From Cuscuta epithymum (taxonomy: Eukaryota > Streptophyta > Magnoliopsida > Solanales > Convolvulaceae): 64,000 nt of DNA. Below are positions 54,450 to 63,604 of the stretch, one piece after another (position 1 is the first letter of the stretch; each line of letters starts with the position of its first letter). The position numbers and the translations under genes are program-made. The notes below the pieces were generated by a model that made no database searches, had not been told where the DNA came from, and worked only from the letters and a program-made list of their open reading frames with translations. The stretch spans positions 1,199,501 to 1,263,500 of the forward strand of contig CAMAPF010000021.1 in the NCBI GenBank assembly GCA_945859915.1. Reading direction: 5' to 3'.

Positions 54450-54811
54450 GAGTAAAGGGTCAGTTTGGTCCTTGAAGTTGCAAAAAAAAAGGGTCAAATA
54501 AGTTCTTATATAGAAGATTCTATCCGGACGTGCCATTTGAGGTGGCTCCCGATAGAATTTTTTGATGAAATTTTTTGAGCATCTTATTCATTAAGTCTAG
54601 TTTACTCATACCAAATTTCAGCTAACAATTCAATCGGGAAGACATTCAAATGAATTCTTGAAGATAACTGCGCTTTTAACGGCACGGTTATCTTCAAGAA
54701 TTCATTTGAATGTCTTCCCGATTGAATTTTTATTTGAAATTTTGTATGAGTAAACTAGACTTAATGAATAAGATGCTCAAAAACTTTCATCAAAAAATTT
54801 CACCGGGAGCC
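54450..54811. mobile_element. Long-palindrome element, copy D
   Basis: Core AACTGCGCTTTTAACGGCACGGTT near 54675. Arms carry ATTCAATCGGGAAGAC / GTCTTCCCGATTGAAT, AAGTCTAGTTTACTCATAC and ATGAAATTTTTTGAGCATC. A direct repeat CCATAACTTAG flanks it (54439-54449 and 54812-54822), an 11-bp duplication of Mutator-like length. The right arm ends about 100 bp earlier than the left arm. Confidence 0.8.
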
Positions 54812-54822
54812 CCATAACTTAG

Positions 54823-55320
54823 TCATGTTTGCTGTTTTTCGTGTGATTTAACTTCGTTTTCTAATCAATTCTATTGTTCTTCAATTGCAGCTACTAAACT
54901 GCCATTTGGTTTCCTTCGTGTTTGTTTTTTCCTTGGTTTTCCTGTTCTATTTATTTCAATTTAATGCAATTTAAATCCCTTTTCAAGTTGCAACTTGCAA
55001 CAACTGTTTTTGTTTTCGTTATTTATTATGTTATATACGTAGTATTTTAATCATCATTTTATTTAATTCAGTTTTGCCATATACCCTTAAAAGAGCAGTG
55101 ATTTGAGATATTGATATCATTATGTTTTATTCAAATGTCATTATTCTTGTCACATATTACCTCCCTTTTATATTGATTGTCATGTTTTTATTTGGCAAGA
55201 TTATTAATAAGTGATTGAAATCTGTATAGAATAAAGTAAAATAATAAGAACCATATATTGTTTACCAAAAAAAGAGATCTTGACATTCATTTTGGGACAA
55301 TCCAAACATAACATTGTTTA
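54823..55320. other. AT-rich intergenic DNA
   Basis: No gene. The stretch from about 55160 to 55310 has Stowaway-like phrases (ACCTCCCTTTTATATTG, TTTTGGGACAATCC) and may be a decayed copy. Confidence 0.4.
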
Positions 55321-55359
55321 TTTTTAATATTGAGATGGTGTGACATTTTTGGAATTGTT

Positions 55360-55990
55360 TAATATTTTGCTACATTGACAATAATGTATTTTTATAATAT
55401 TGACATTATTTTAAATTGTCATATAATAATGACATTGATTTTAAACAATGACATTAATTATATCACATTGTCATATAATGGCATTGGTTTTAAAACAATG
55501 ACGTTAATTTTTTAACAATGACTTTAAATTTCAAACAATGAAATTATACTACATTGTCATATAATGTCATTGATTTCTAAACGATGACGTTATTTATTGA
55601 ACAATAACATTACATTACATTGTCATATAATGTCATTGATTTATGAACAATGACATGAATTTTAAACAATGACATTACATCACATTGTCATATGAGAACA
55701 CTATTTTTTATACAATGACATCACACTACATTATCATTTAATAACATTGATGTTTTTTTTGACAGAATAACATTGATGTTTAAACAATGTCATCATACTT
55801 CAGGTAATCTAATGACATTAATTTTTATACAATAACATTATACTACATTGTCATAGAATGAATGACATTGACTTTTAAACAATGACATTATATCGCGTTG
55901 TCTTATAAAGACAATGACATACGTACATTGTCATTTTCGTTCTTACAATGGCATTATCAACTTGTCATTGTAATAAATAATGTAGTAAAT
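55360..55990. repeat. TGTCAT/ATGACA array, satellite-like
   Basis: About 0.6 kb built from loosely repeated units of 45-65 bp: ACATTGTCATATAATG(T/A)CATTG(A/G)TTT, then AACAATGACATTA. The words TGTCAT and ATGACA alternate, so each unit is itself partly palindromic. At least eight units are visible, with much divergence. One contains an inserted TTTTTTTTGACAG run. Confidence 0.8.
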
Positions 55991-57097
55991 TTTTACATGT
56001 AATTTCATGACATTGTCCAAAATAATTCAATAAAATTCAACAACATAAAGGCAATTATATTAAGATTAAATTACTAACCATTTGAACATTTAGTCAAAAG
56101 CTTATCCACAAAATAAGCAAATTCTCTCCTGCAATTGGAACCTCAGATCTTTATTAAAAACGAGTCCGCAAAAAAATGACGCCACGTTTAATTGGATAAC
56201 AAGCTGAACTAGGTGAATTCTGCCATTGATGAATGATGATGTCACTCTTCTTCCCAGATCCATAGAGGAGCATCGTACTTTATGGATACAAATAAATAAC
56301 TTGGAGCCTTGGATCTTACAAAATGTTGTTGTTTTTTCCTACGGAGTCTTGAAGAATGAGAAAGAGAAAATGTGTGGCGAAGTGCGACGAGGTGCGGCGA
56401 TCGATGCTGCAGAGGCGGCGAGATGCATCGGCGGCAAGAGGTGCGGCGACTGATGTTGCGGAGCCGCCGCGATGCGTTGTCTGCGGAGATGTGTTGCGAA
56501 GTCCAGGGCTATGTATATGAAGGTCGGTTGCATTGGATTACAACAACCAGGGCAACAAAATTGATAATGGTTAAGGCCTGAGGTTAGTTTTGTCCCTACA
56601 CGTACAAAGTAGTCCTATATACGGTTTAAAAAAGTTCAGGTCCTATTTAGATTCCACGAGTAAGTTTTAGTCTTATTTAGATCTTTATCCCTATCGATTA
56701 ATTGTGGTTGGATTTCGATTTACAACATTTGTCCACATTGTTCTTATCGATTTTAATATACAATGTGCAATACTAATTTTACCCATTCTCCATGACAACA
56801 ACAAAGGTTGCATCAAGCATTATTTGATGATAATGATTTCACTTTCTTCAGAATTTATTGTGGGATGAATTCATTTGTTAAATTCCACTTTTTATACGGA
56901 GTAGTATCTATGTATGGATGTATCGATGGGGAATGTATGTATGGGTCTGTGCGATGCCGGGAATCACATCATAATAAAAGCCCTTGACTAGGTGACCTTT
57001 GAGATAGCTCAAAACTCTTCGTGATTCGTGATTGCTGCATAGATTGTGATAATATGTGAACAGAATAATTAATGTTAGGTCCGGTAATCATAAGATA
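55991..57097. other. Intergenic, with a GC-rich patch
   Basis: No gene recognised. Around 56375-56500 is a GCGGCGA-rich patch that opens chance frames on both strands. From about 56940 on, it may be the end of the Gypsy 5' LTR, because a Gypsy primer site follows at 57100. Confidence 0.4.
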
Positions 57098-57099
57098 GT

Positions 57100-57117
57100 T
57101 GGCACCGTTGCCGGGGA
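57100..57117 (+). other. Gypsy primer-binding site (tRNA-Asp type)
   Basis: TGGCACCGTTGCCGGGGA, one change from the TGGCGCCGTTGCCGGGGA site of plant Athila/Tat-type Gypsy elements. Confidence 0.8.
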
Positions 57118-57189
57118 AAGACAATTGATTTTTCTTTCTATTTTTGTTGGGTTAATGACCCAGCACATAGGCCAGCCCATTCACCTCGA

Positions 57190-57480
57190 CTTGACGAACG
57201 TCTTCCTTGGCAGGGCAGCCCACACGGACGAACGTTGGGTTAATGGCCCAGCACATGGGCCGGCCCATTCACCTCGACCAGACGAACGTCTGCACAAAGA
57301 CAAGTGGATCAAATCCACAGACAAACGCAACGACGACGAACGTCACCTCCGGAAGCCACTGTCACTTGGAACCAATCCAACCCATGTGACAAATCATCTA
57401 AGGGCTAGGATACAAACGGCCCATTACCCTTTGTAAATATCACCAGGATCAGGCCCCCTTATCCGGACTGGACGAACGTC
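57190..57480 (+). promoter_or_regulatory. Cluster of GACGAACGTC motifs in the solo LTR
   Basis: GACGAACGTC, or a one-base variant, occurs near 57193, 57226, 57279, 57333 and 57471, and once more as GACGAACGGC near 57707. The motif is a near-palindrome (GACG..CGTC). It lies upstream of the TATA box. Confidence 0.55.
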
Positions 57481-57602
57481 TCCACAACCAGGCAGGAAAC
57501 CCAGATTCTGGCGGGAAGCGCATTTAATGCCGGAGATTTGGTGGTTGGGACATCAGCCACACACAAGCCTCCACGTCAGCATAGTCAGCTACCCATTGGT
57601 AG

Positions 57603-57610
57603 TATAAATA
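57603..57610 (+). promoter_or_regulatory. TATA box of the solo LTR
   Basis: TATAAATA between GGTAG and GCAGC, in the middle part of the LTR. Confidence 0.6.
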
Positions 57611-57781
57611 GCAGCATTTATTTCATTGTAAAGGGTTGACAACTTACTATTCTTAGCACTCTGGCTTATAGCATTCTTACTCGCAGCTCTTCTACTGCCT
57701 TGTAAGACGAACGGCCGACGAGCCTTAGCGAAAGTATTGTATTGAGGAGTTATTAACTGATTAATAATACCTAATCTCTTA

Positions 57782-57990
57782 CTCCCTCTGTCCCCCTAAG
57801 TTTGGGACGGAGGGGTGTGGTGTGGTTTTTAAGAAAAAATGGAATTGTGTGGTTGGTATTGAATTGATAAAGTGTAAATAAAGTAAGAATGAATTCTAAC
57901 CACTCAAATGTTACCAAATATGGTATGGGACAAACTTAGAGGGACGGACGAAAAAGGTAAAAAGGGACAAACTTAGGGGGACGGAGGGAG
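57782..57990. mobile_element. Stowaway MITE nested in the solo LTR
   Basis: CTCCCTCTGTCCCCCTAAG and its inverse CTTAGGGGGACGGAGGGAG, TA on both sides. The phrase GGGACAAACTTAG(A/G)GGGACGGA appears twice at the right end, so that end is duplicated. Confidence 0.93.
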
Positions 57991-58343
57991 TACTTGCTTC
58001 TTACTGTTTTTTAATCCATCTCACTTGTTAGTTGGGCTAGTTTATTCACATACTCACTCCATTCGAAACTCTTGGTCTTACGTGTTGAACCTCAACAATT
58101 TTATTGTAAAAAAAGAAAAAAAGAAAAAAAAAATATATTACTTAAATATAGAGATTTCTATTTCTTTTCTGAGCTTTGTTTGAGTATATGGTAAGAACCC
58201 GATCTATAAACAAAATCATCTACCAAACAAACCCCCAAAAGGAACAAGACTTCGAGAGGTTTAGGAATTTATTTCCAAATACTTCTTCGGAGGAATCATA
58301 AAGTGCTAGCTCTCATTCTAGCGAGACCGAAGAGCCAATCACT

Positions 58344-58697
58344 ATGGCTCACGAAAAGAGAACATTGAGGGAGCTCACGGCTTCTAACTTAAATCAACAA
58401 CCTCTATGTATCACCTTCCCCACTATTGATGAAGGTGCTACATTTGAGCTCAAATCGGGCTTCATTCATCTACTCCCTTCATTTCATGGCCTAAGGGGCG
58501 AGGATGCAAACAAACATCTTGCGGAGTTTCATATAGTTTGCACTAGTATGAAACCAAATAATGTTACGGAAGAACAAATCAAGTTGAGGGCCTTTCCATT
58601 CTCACTGAAGGACACGGCTAAGGATTGGATATTCTATCTTCCCTCGGGAAGCATAGAGACATGGGCGGCAATGAAGAAATGCTTCCTAGAAAGATAA
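58344..58697 (+). pseudogene. Gypsy (Athila-type) gag fragment
   Basis: A 117-codon frame beginning MAHEKRTLRELTASNL. The segment FELKSGFIHLLPSFHGLRGEDANKHLAEF followed by KLRAFPFSLKDTAKDWIFYL matches the retrotransposon gag domain of plant Athila/Tat Gypsy elements. It ends right after KKCFLER, where the sequence switches to an LTR remnant in the other orientation. Upstream, the primer site at 57100 belongs to the same element, split by the solo LTR. Rest of gag and all of pol are gone. Confidence 0.88.
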
Positions 58698-58699
58698 TA

Positions 58700-59703
58700 T
58701 CCCGCCTCCATCTACCGAAAACCCTGTTGAATATCAAGACATCACACCCGTATCATATAATACCGGATATATTTCTATTCTCGGTAATATATATGTTTAT
58801 CCTTTAATGTTCATAGTTTAGACCTCAACGTTAATTGCAAGCATAAACTAAGTTTAACATACTTCTATGTTGTACACCATAGTCATAAACAATCAAAATG
58901 TAAAGGATAAATCACAATTTATTGGTTTAGAACTTTTATCAAACACCTAGTGGACATAGAAGTTCATCCCTAGCCTTAGCTAAGAAATTAGCCTCTAATG
59001 CTCATATTAATCACAATACAATATTGAAATGTAATGGAACATGAAATTACAAAGGAAATAATACCTAAACACCAATGATTTCGGAGGTTGAAGTTTCCTC
59101 CCCAAGAACATGAAGAAAATACCAACAACAAAAATATAAAAGCTAAGATTTAATCTATGTAATGGAATTTTCTTGCTTGATGAATTAAGGGCTTTATATA
59201 GGCTAAAGAAAGGCATCTTTTAGTCTATTCAAGCCTAACAATCGGGTATGGAAGCAATATTTGATCAGATATGGAGGAAGATGGGTTTTTCCCATCAGAA
59301 ATCTTCTGCACGTCGGACTGTTTTAGCAGAAAATCGGAACAACTGGCGCCGGTTATAGCATGTCCGGCGCCAGTTGGGTGCAAAAATGCACCGGTTGTCC
59401 GGGCCGGTTGGAAACAGGCGGAAAATGGGAAAAATGCCATACGACCGGCGCCGGAAATGTGAAGACTGGCGCCGGTTCCTGCGCCAAATTATGTACTCCG
59501 TTTCTCTTTCTCTTTTTCTGCCCGAAATTTACCCGGAAGTGCCGGTTTTCGACCCCTTTTGACTTTTGACCCTATTTTTGTTGCTCCAAGCCGTCTTTCA
59601 TGTTTCCGCTCACTCGGGAATATTTACCTATTTTTGCTTCACATTTTTGTACAGATAAATATAATTACTTATGTAAAACATAAGTAATTATTGTGCTTAT
59701 CAA
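58700..59703 (-). mobile_element. LTR remnant, minus orientation
   Basis: Ends at about 59703 with GTGCTTATCA, i.e. a TGATAAGCAC start on the minus strand. TATATAAAG on that strand is at 59193-59200. It shares CCCTGTTGAATAT and GGATATATTTCTAT with the remnant at 44457-45110. Its other end is cut at the gag junction. A cluster of GGCGCC palindromes lies upstream of the TATA box (59340-59480). Confidence 0.65.
59340..59480 (-). promoter_or_regulatory. Cluster of GGCGCC palindromes in LTR remnant
   Basis: CTGGCGCCGG, CCGGCGCCAG, ACCGGCGCCGG and CTGGCGCCGG, plus two half sites (GCACCGGTTG, CCGGGCCGG), occur within 140 bp. They lie about 150-290 bp upstream of the minus-strand TATA box. Confidence 0.55.
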
Positions 59704-60160
59704 CCTGCACTCTTACCGGCAGCAGCGGAAGGACCGTCTTCTTCTACTACGGGGAATAATTATAATGGTTTGGCTACTTTAACCCCCGAGCAGGTCTCTC
59801 GGTCTTCTACAGAAGCAGAATACCGGTCCATGGCGGCTACCACGGCGGAATTAAAATGGGCTAAGGAGCTTCTTCTCAGTTTCGGTGTTCCGCATTCTCG
59901 TCCGATGTCCCTGGTGTGTGATAATCGCTGTACTCTACATATTGCACAGAATCCGGTTTTCCATGAACGCACAAAGCACATCAAAGTGGACTGCCATTAT
60001 GTTCGTGATGCTATTTAGTCAGGTCTGCTAGCCAGTAGTCATGTGTCTACCGTTGACCAACTCACAGACATTTTTACTAAAGCTTTGGGCAAGCAACAAT
60101 TTCTCTATTTACTTCGCAAGTTGGGCATTTTTTACCCACATGCTCCAACTTGAGGGGGGG
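59704..60160 (+). pseudogene. Copia RNase H remnant
   Basis: Encodes the C-terminal part of a Copia RNase H domain: VSRSSTEAEYRSMAATTAEL, then a region with LVCDNRCTLHIAQNPVFHER, TKHIKVDCHYVRD and DIFTKALGKQQF. One in-frame TAG at 60016-60018 breaks it; after that the frame continues to the end of the family's usual length. A polypurine run TTGAGGGGGGG follows at 60150-60160. The 5' part of the element was lost at the junction with the LTR remnant. Confidence 0.85.
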
Positions 60161-60344
60161 TATTAAACCACGTATATATTTGTATATGGTATCGGCCCTA
60201 GTTATGTAGCTTATGTATTTACTTTACCCTAGTTGTGTAAATTAACTTGTATAAATACCCATTATTAGTAATTGAATAGAACAAGGGAAAATTAACCATG
60301 AAATTACTAGTCTTTGTTATTTTGCACTGCCTACGTTCGTGACA
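60161..60344 (+). repeat. Copia 3' LTR of the RNase H remnant
   Basis: Starts TATTAAACC (TG changed to TA) right after the polypurine run and ends TTCGTGACA. About 184 bp, with a TTGTATAAATACCC TATA region near 60250. No partner LTR found in the window. Confidence 0.7.
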
Positions 60345-61640
60345 GAATAAATTTAAGACGTGAACTAATGTAGAATTGACATCAAAATCATTGCGTTCTA
60401 TGAGTATGATGTCAATTCCACCACCACCGGTAGTACTACCACCTCGACAGTCACCATTCTCTTCATTTTTGCCTCATGACGAGTATAGAGGATTCAATCT
60501 CTCATGTGATGCTACCTTGTGATGGTACGGATTTGACAAATATATCTGTTGAGTACTATGCGTGCTGAAATCAATTTCAAAGTTGAATGGTTACATATAT
60601 GACAACCATACCTTCGTGATCCCTATAGGCCCATATGTCATTCAACACATTAAATTGTATTAGCATTTAACCGGCTAGCAGCAACGTGAACAAGAGAGTC
60701 GATACAGGTTGTCAAAGTAAGAATTATTGAAAATGAAACTCATCACCAAGTAATGCTTCAATTCTAAAACTCCGTGAAGGTATGTTCAAGAAAGCTACTC
60801 AATTGTATGTATATGGAGTATTTGACAGTTCAATAGCTTTATTAAATATATACTTGCACGGTGTTTTGAAAATATTACTGACAATGAATTTCATTTTCGA
60901 TAATCATTTTGAGAAGAATGCTTGATTCAACTTCAATGAACACTACTCTTGTTCGTTTTGTTGCTAGACACTGTCAACATCTGTATAACCTAATTGATTG
61001 AACATAATATGAAGATCATGTTTGATCTGATGACAATTTGTGTTCATTGATGGTCACAATATTTATAGCTAACTTTGGTGTAAAATTAATCCTTAAATGA
61101 ACGTGATTATTCTTTATGAACGTGATTGTTCATGAACGTGATTTATTAATTAATCCTTAATTGATCTGATGACAATTTGTGTCCATTGACAATTCATGAA
61201 CGTGATTATTCTTTATGAACGTGATTGTATGGTATTAAATTAATAGACCATTCAAATGAAATCCATTCTTGATGTTTCTCCGTTGAATGTTTTGATAAAG
61301 GCAACTTCCTAATATGCTAATTACACTATGTTCCTTGCACGTATTGAATTTTATTTTTTCTATACATAGAGACAAAATTAAAAAAAATTCCTTTTACTGT
61401 TTTGGCAAGGTAATTGTATCATCACACAAAGTTGACATTTTCACTTTTCTTTTTAAATAACTACCGATATAATTCTATAATTTATGCCAATGTCCATTCT
61501 ACATTAGGCTGGGAACGAAAAAAATTGCGGGAGGCTGGGAACGAAGAGAATAAGAAAAGAAATAAGAAAAGGAAAGAGAAAAAAAGAAAAGAATAAAAAT
61601 TACCACCTGGCCCATTACACGTGTAGCTAATTGGGGCGCA
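60345..61640. repeat. Duplicated segment 2, copy 2
   Basis: Colinear with 50960-52380. It starts exactly at the end of the Copia LTR. Diverged by scattered substitutions and small indels, with an additional local repeat of TTATGAACGTGATT at about 61098-61220. No Stowaway at the point matching 52032-52227. Confidence 0.85.
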
Positions 61641-61973
61641 AATTATACCGGGGTATTTTTGTAATTGTTTCTGATTTGCAGGCTGTAGTTCGTCCGTTCA
61701 TACGCATAACGCATATGTTGTTTTTATTTTTTTTCCCTGCCAGCTGTAGTCCACTACGCGCGTGTATATGCTACGGAGCATCTTCCATTTGACTTCTTTG
61801 TTTTTGCTTTCACGTAACTCTATTTTTTTAATTTCTTTTTCCCTTTTTGTTTTAACACCTTTTCCATTGATTTTAATTTATGATGTATATTTAAGGTATT
61901 AGTGTCTTATTTTTATTTTTAGTTTAAGATGAATATTTATTAGTTTATTAAATATTATGTGCTAATACTACTA
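61641..61973. other. Intergenic, nothing recognised
   Basis: AT-rich spacer with T-runs. No feature seen. Confidence 0.4.
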
Positions 61974-62177
61974 ACTCTGTCACATTTTATGTGTCTCCTT
62001 TGATTTAGGCACAATTTTTAATAAAATGGTTGAAAAGGTAAAAGTTGTGGTTGAGATTTGAGTATAGTAAAGTGAAATGTTGTGAACCACATATTTCTTT
62101 CCAAATAGGGAAAGATGACACTTATTTTGGGACAACCCAAAAAGGAAAATAAGACAGGTAAAATGGGACGGAGGGAG
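61974..62177. mobile_element. Stowaway MITE
   Basis: Left end ACTCTGTCACATTTTATGTG (diverged), right end AAAATGGGACGGAGGGAG, TA on both sides. Internal ATTTTGGGACAACCC is typical of the family. Confidence 0.75.
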
Positions 62178-62957
62178 TAATTAACATGTGTTTTGTGTTA
62201 TGCTAAAATGAGTATATATAGTGTAAAATAAATAACATGGGTAAACATTATAAAATGAATCCTGTTATATTTGTAATTCCATAAAGAAAGACTATAAATT
62301 ATTTTTAATACAAAATAACTATATTCGTAATTACTATATTTGTCATTACAATATATGTATACAAATGAACATTTAAACATATTAGAGAATTCAAACAAGA
62401 TTTTGAATTTTTCGATGCTCAATTTGTAAGTGATTTATGTTCATCTGATACTAGCTTTATGTTCATTTTAAAATGTCATATTAATGTATATTTCAAAAGT
62501 ATCATAATAGATTCGAATGGGAGCAGAGATAATAATACTCAATGCATGCTTCTAAAACTCAATAGAATATGTTTGATGTTCAATAAAAATGTATTGATGC
62601 GATCTTTTGTCCAGCTCTCCGACCTCTGTGAAGCATCTGCAACAATTCAACCTAAGATGCCAATTCGCCGGTCGCTCGATAACTTCGTGAGATCGCCACA
62701 CTATAGCTAACGAACGAATTCCTCTAGCCCATGTTAATTCGTCTGTTATCCCCATGTCCGGCTTAATTTCTAACCTTGTTAGTTTCTAACCTAATTTTTT
62801 TAAAGTTAATCCCAAATTTATTTGTCAGTTTGTAAACTTGTAACTACAAAGCTTGAAGTTTGTTGTTTTTTTATAAATTGAGTTCTAAAATTGATTATAC
62901 AAAATTGAGGATGCAGACCGTTGAGTATTCATTGATTATACGTAGGACATATTAATT
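62178..62957. other. AT-rich intergenic DNA
   Basis: No gene recognised. A phrase TTCATTTTAAAATGTCATATTAATG near 62462 and ATTTCAAAAGTATCAT also occurs near 38234-38280, so a piece of about 70 bp is shared between the two regions. Confidence 0.4.
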
Positions 62958-63088
62958 TTGAAAGTATATTATAACTCATTAAAAATTACATATAATTGCT
63001 CTTTCATAGGTAAATGGAGCCACTTTTGATCTAATCACACGCACACATATAATACTATACATTTATAATTCAATTCACTCACACACGC

Positions 63089-63090
<2 letters not shown>
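62958..63090. repeat. Part of duplicated segment 1, copy 3
   Basis: Matches about 44030-44140 and 49690-49800 (CATTAAA(A/G)ATTACATATAATTGC, TTTTGATCTAAT). It is cut off at ACACGCTTAAT by the TA array and palindrome E. Confidence 0.8.

Positions 63091-63168
<78 letters not shown>
63091..63168. repeat. (TA)n microsatellite
   Basis: About 38 TA units directly left of palindrome E. Confidence 0.97.
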
Positions 63169-63173
<5 letters not shown>

Positions 63174-63565
63174 ATGCTCAGGTCCCTCCGGAGGGACGGG
63201 AGGGACCGTCCGAACTTCACTGTTTGGGGCGGGTCCTGATGGAAGTTTTCGATGAAATGTTTTTAGCATGTTCCTCATCAAGTCTAGTTTGTCCATACCA
63301 AATTTCAGCTCAAAATTCAACCGGGAAGGCAGTCAAATAAATTCTTGAAACTTACTGCACATTCTGCGCATATATAAAGTGCAGTAAGTTTCAAGAATTT
63401 ATTTGACTGCCTTCCCGGTCGAATTTTGAGCTGAAATTAGGTATGGACAAACTAGACCTGATGACGAACATGCTCAAAAAATGTCATCGAAAAATTCCAC
63501 CGGGAACTGCCCCAAACAGTGAAGTTCGGACGGCTGCTCCCGTCCCTCCGGCTGGACCTGAGCAC
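63169..63565. mobile_element. Long-palindrome element, copy E
   Basis: Core TTCTGCGCATATATAAAGTGCAG near 63370. Arms of about 190 bp hold GCTCAGGTCC / GGACCTGAGC at the ends, CCGTCCGAACTTCACTGTTT, AACATGCTCAAAAA-type blocks, AACTAGACCTGATG, TTCAGCTCAAAATTC, CCGGGAAGGCAGTCAAATAA and AAACTTACTGCA. It lies between two TA arrays. Confidence 0.85.
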
Positions 63566-63567
63566 TC

Positions 63568-63601
<34 letters not shown>
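63566..63601. repeat. (AT)n microsatellite
   Basis: About 16 AT units between palindromes E and F. Confidence 0.95.

Positions 63602-63604
<3 letters not shown>

Larger units (their letters stand above)
57145..58097 (+). mobile_element. Solo LTR, 953 bp, inside the Gypsy remnant
   Basis: Begins TGTTG and ends CAACA. A 5-bp duplication ATTTT flanks it (57140-57144 and 58098-58102). It has a direct repeat of about 65 bp (57146-57210 and 57233-57296, both with TTGGGTTAATG(A/G)CCCAGCAC). Several copies of GACGAACGTC occur, and a TATA box is at 57603. A Stowaway at 57782-57990 inserted later. Without it the LTR is about 740 bp. Confidence 0.9.

Noticed and set aside
56226..56581. Arg/Ala-rich frames around the GCGGCGA patch
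   Set aside because: Repetitive composition opens both strands. No motif supports a protein.
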